Shown one piece after another: positions 59,868 to 60,153 of a stretch of DNA of 60,153 bases. Position 1 is the stretch's first letter. Each line of letters starts with the position of its first letter. A program made the translations under genes and the position numbers. This stretch comes from Pelotomaculum sp. PtaU1.Bin035 (GTDB taxonomy: Bacteria > Bacillota > Desulfotomaculia > Desulfotomaculales > Pelotomaculaceae). The notes under the pieces were generated by a model. The model ran no database searches. It saw only the letters and a program-made list of their open reading frames with translations, and had not been told where the DNA came from. The stretch lies in the NCBI GenBank assembly GCA_002067965.1, contig MVRN01000038.1, positions 24,001 through 84,153 of the forward strand. The letters run 5' to 3'.

Positions 59868-59953
59868 GCCGATGTGGCGGAATTGGCAGACGCGGCGGTC
59901 TCAAAAACCGTTGGATAACCTCCATGCCGGTTCGACTCCGGCCATCGGCACCA
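59868..59953 (+). tRNA. tRNA-Leu (anticodon CAA)
   Basis: GCCGATG pairs with CATCGGC in the acceptor stem, followed by discriminator A and encoded CCA. The anticodon loop CTCAAAA carries CAA, decoding UUG; a long variable arm and TTCGACT T-loop fit a class II leucine tRNA. Confidence 0.95.
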
Positions 59954-59963
59954 GAAGTCAATC

Positions 59964-60002
59964 GCTCTTGAACCGCGATATAAGCGGATTTGAGGGCTTT
60001 TT
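59964..60002 (+). terminator. Terminator after tRNA-Leu
   Basis: GCTCTTGAA-CCGC pairs with GCGG-ATTTGAGGGC (one bulge, several G-U pairs), followed by TTTTT. Confidence 0.7.
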
Positions 60003-60120
60003 CTTTTCTTGCGGCACTTTTCTGTTTGCCGCCCGGCATACCGTCACCTGATACATTTTAGCGCATATTTGCAGTGCTCTCATCTCCCTATTTACCTGGC
60101 ATTCCGCCCGCTTTGGAGGG

Positions 60121-60153
60121 ATGTCAGGAGGGATATACGCCGATGATGGCGTT
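60121..60153 (+). other. Possible gene start at the right edge
   Basis: AGGAGG (60126-60131) lies 11 bases before ATG at 60143; a second ATG at 60121 directly abuts GGAGGG. Too little sequence remains to decide whether a gene begins here; the minus strand also reads an open frame ending in VYPS. Confidence 0.25.

Noticed and set aside
59830-60039. Minus-strand frame of 69 codons
   Set aside because: It lies opposite tRNA-Leu and its promoter.
1-60153. CRISPR arrays, insertion sequences, prophage genes, rRNA genes
   Set aside because: No regularly spaced repeats, transposase genes, phage structural genes or rRNA sequence were seen. The short CTGACT repeats are dispersed, not arrays.

Overview
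The window looks like chromosome of an anaerobic, endospore-forming, flagellated Firmicute, most like the Pelotomaculum/Desulfotomaculum group of Peptococcaceae. This is inferred from CotF-type spore coat genes, Amj flippases, FliW/CsrA control of flagellin, SigD-type flagellar promoters, a CtsR-type heat-shock operator, butyrate kinase and acetyl-CoA synthetase. No 16S rRNA gene is present, so the assignment rests on gene families and gene order.

Layout. (1) About 1-13.7 kb is a surface-polysaccharide locus, mostly on the minus strand: GT2, two GT4 and one GT-C-like glycosyltransferases, an FkbM methyltransferase, an SDR epimerase, a CatB-like O-acetyltransferase, a polysaccharide deacetylase, a UDP-sugar dehydrogenase and a soluble WbpM/CapD-like dehydratase, with two diverged Amj lipid-II flippase paralogues. 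Short CTGACTACTGACT-type repeats sit exactly at the 3' ends of three of these genes. (2) 13.8-15.8 kb holds a glutaredoxin-like protein and a class B penicillin-binding protein. (3) 15.9-19.1 kb is fliD-fliS-fliT-like-flaG (minus), followed by a gene-poor stretch with a decayed PIN-domain gene. (4) 19.9-36 kb (plus) is fliW-csrA-flagellin, then a flagellin-glycosylation island: Maf transferase, a full pseudaminic-acid set (PseB, C, H, G, I and SpsF/PseF-type cytidylyltransferases) and several extra sugar genes. Much of it is visibly AT-rich. (5) 36-45.2 kb (minus) is motA-motB-cheW-cheA-cheB followed by flgM-flgN-flgK-flgL and a FlaG-like gene. (6) 45.4-50.8 kb (minus) is hsp20-dnaJ-clpB-butyrate kinase behind a sigma-A promoter and a CtsR-like operator. 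(7) 50.9-60.1 kb holds small membrane proteins, an SLH-domain protein, two CotF proteins, acetyl-CoA synthetase, a copper-amine-oxidase-like secreted protein, a NifU-like gene with an in-frame TGA, a DUF4349 anti-sigma/ECF sigma pair and tRNA-Leu.

The genes form one late-flagellar regulon around a glycosylation island. SigD-type promoters are visible before flagellin, flgM and fliD; two of them overlap the stop codon of the preceding gene. FliW and CsrA, next to flagellin, fit the FliW-CsrA-flagellin homeostatic loop, and the flagellin leader carries several GGA motifs.

The most notable observation is at 57184-57405. A NifU C-terminal-domain (YutI-like) gene reads intact from start to natural end except for one TGA, placed exactly at the second cysteine of the CxxC motif and followed by a 9-bp hairpin. 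It is either a Cys-to-Sec NifU-like selenoprotein or a nonsense allele.
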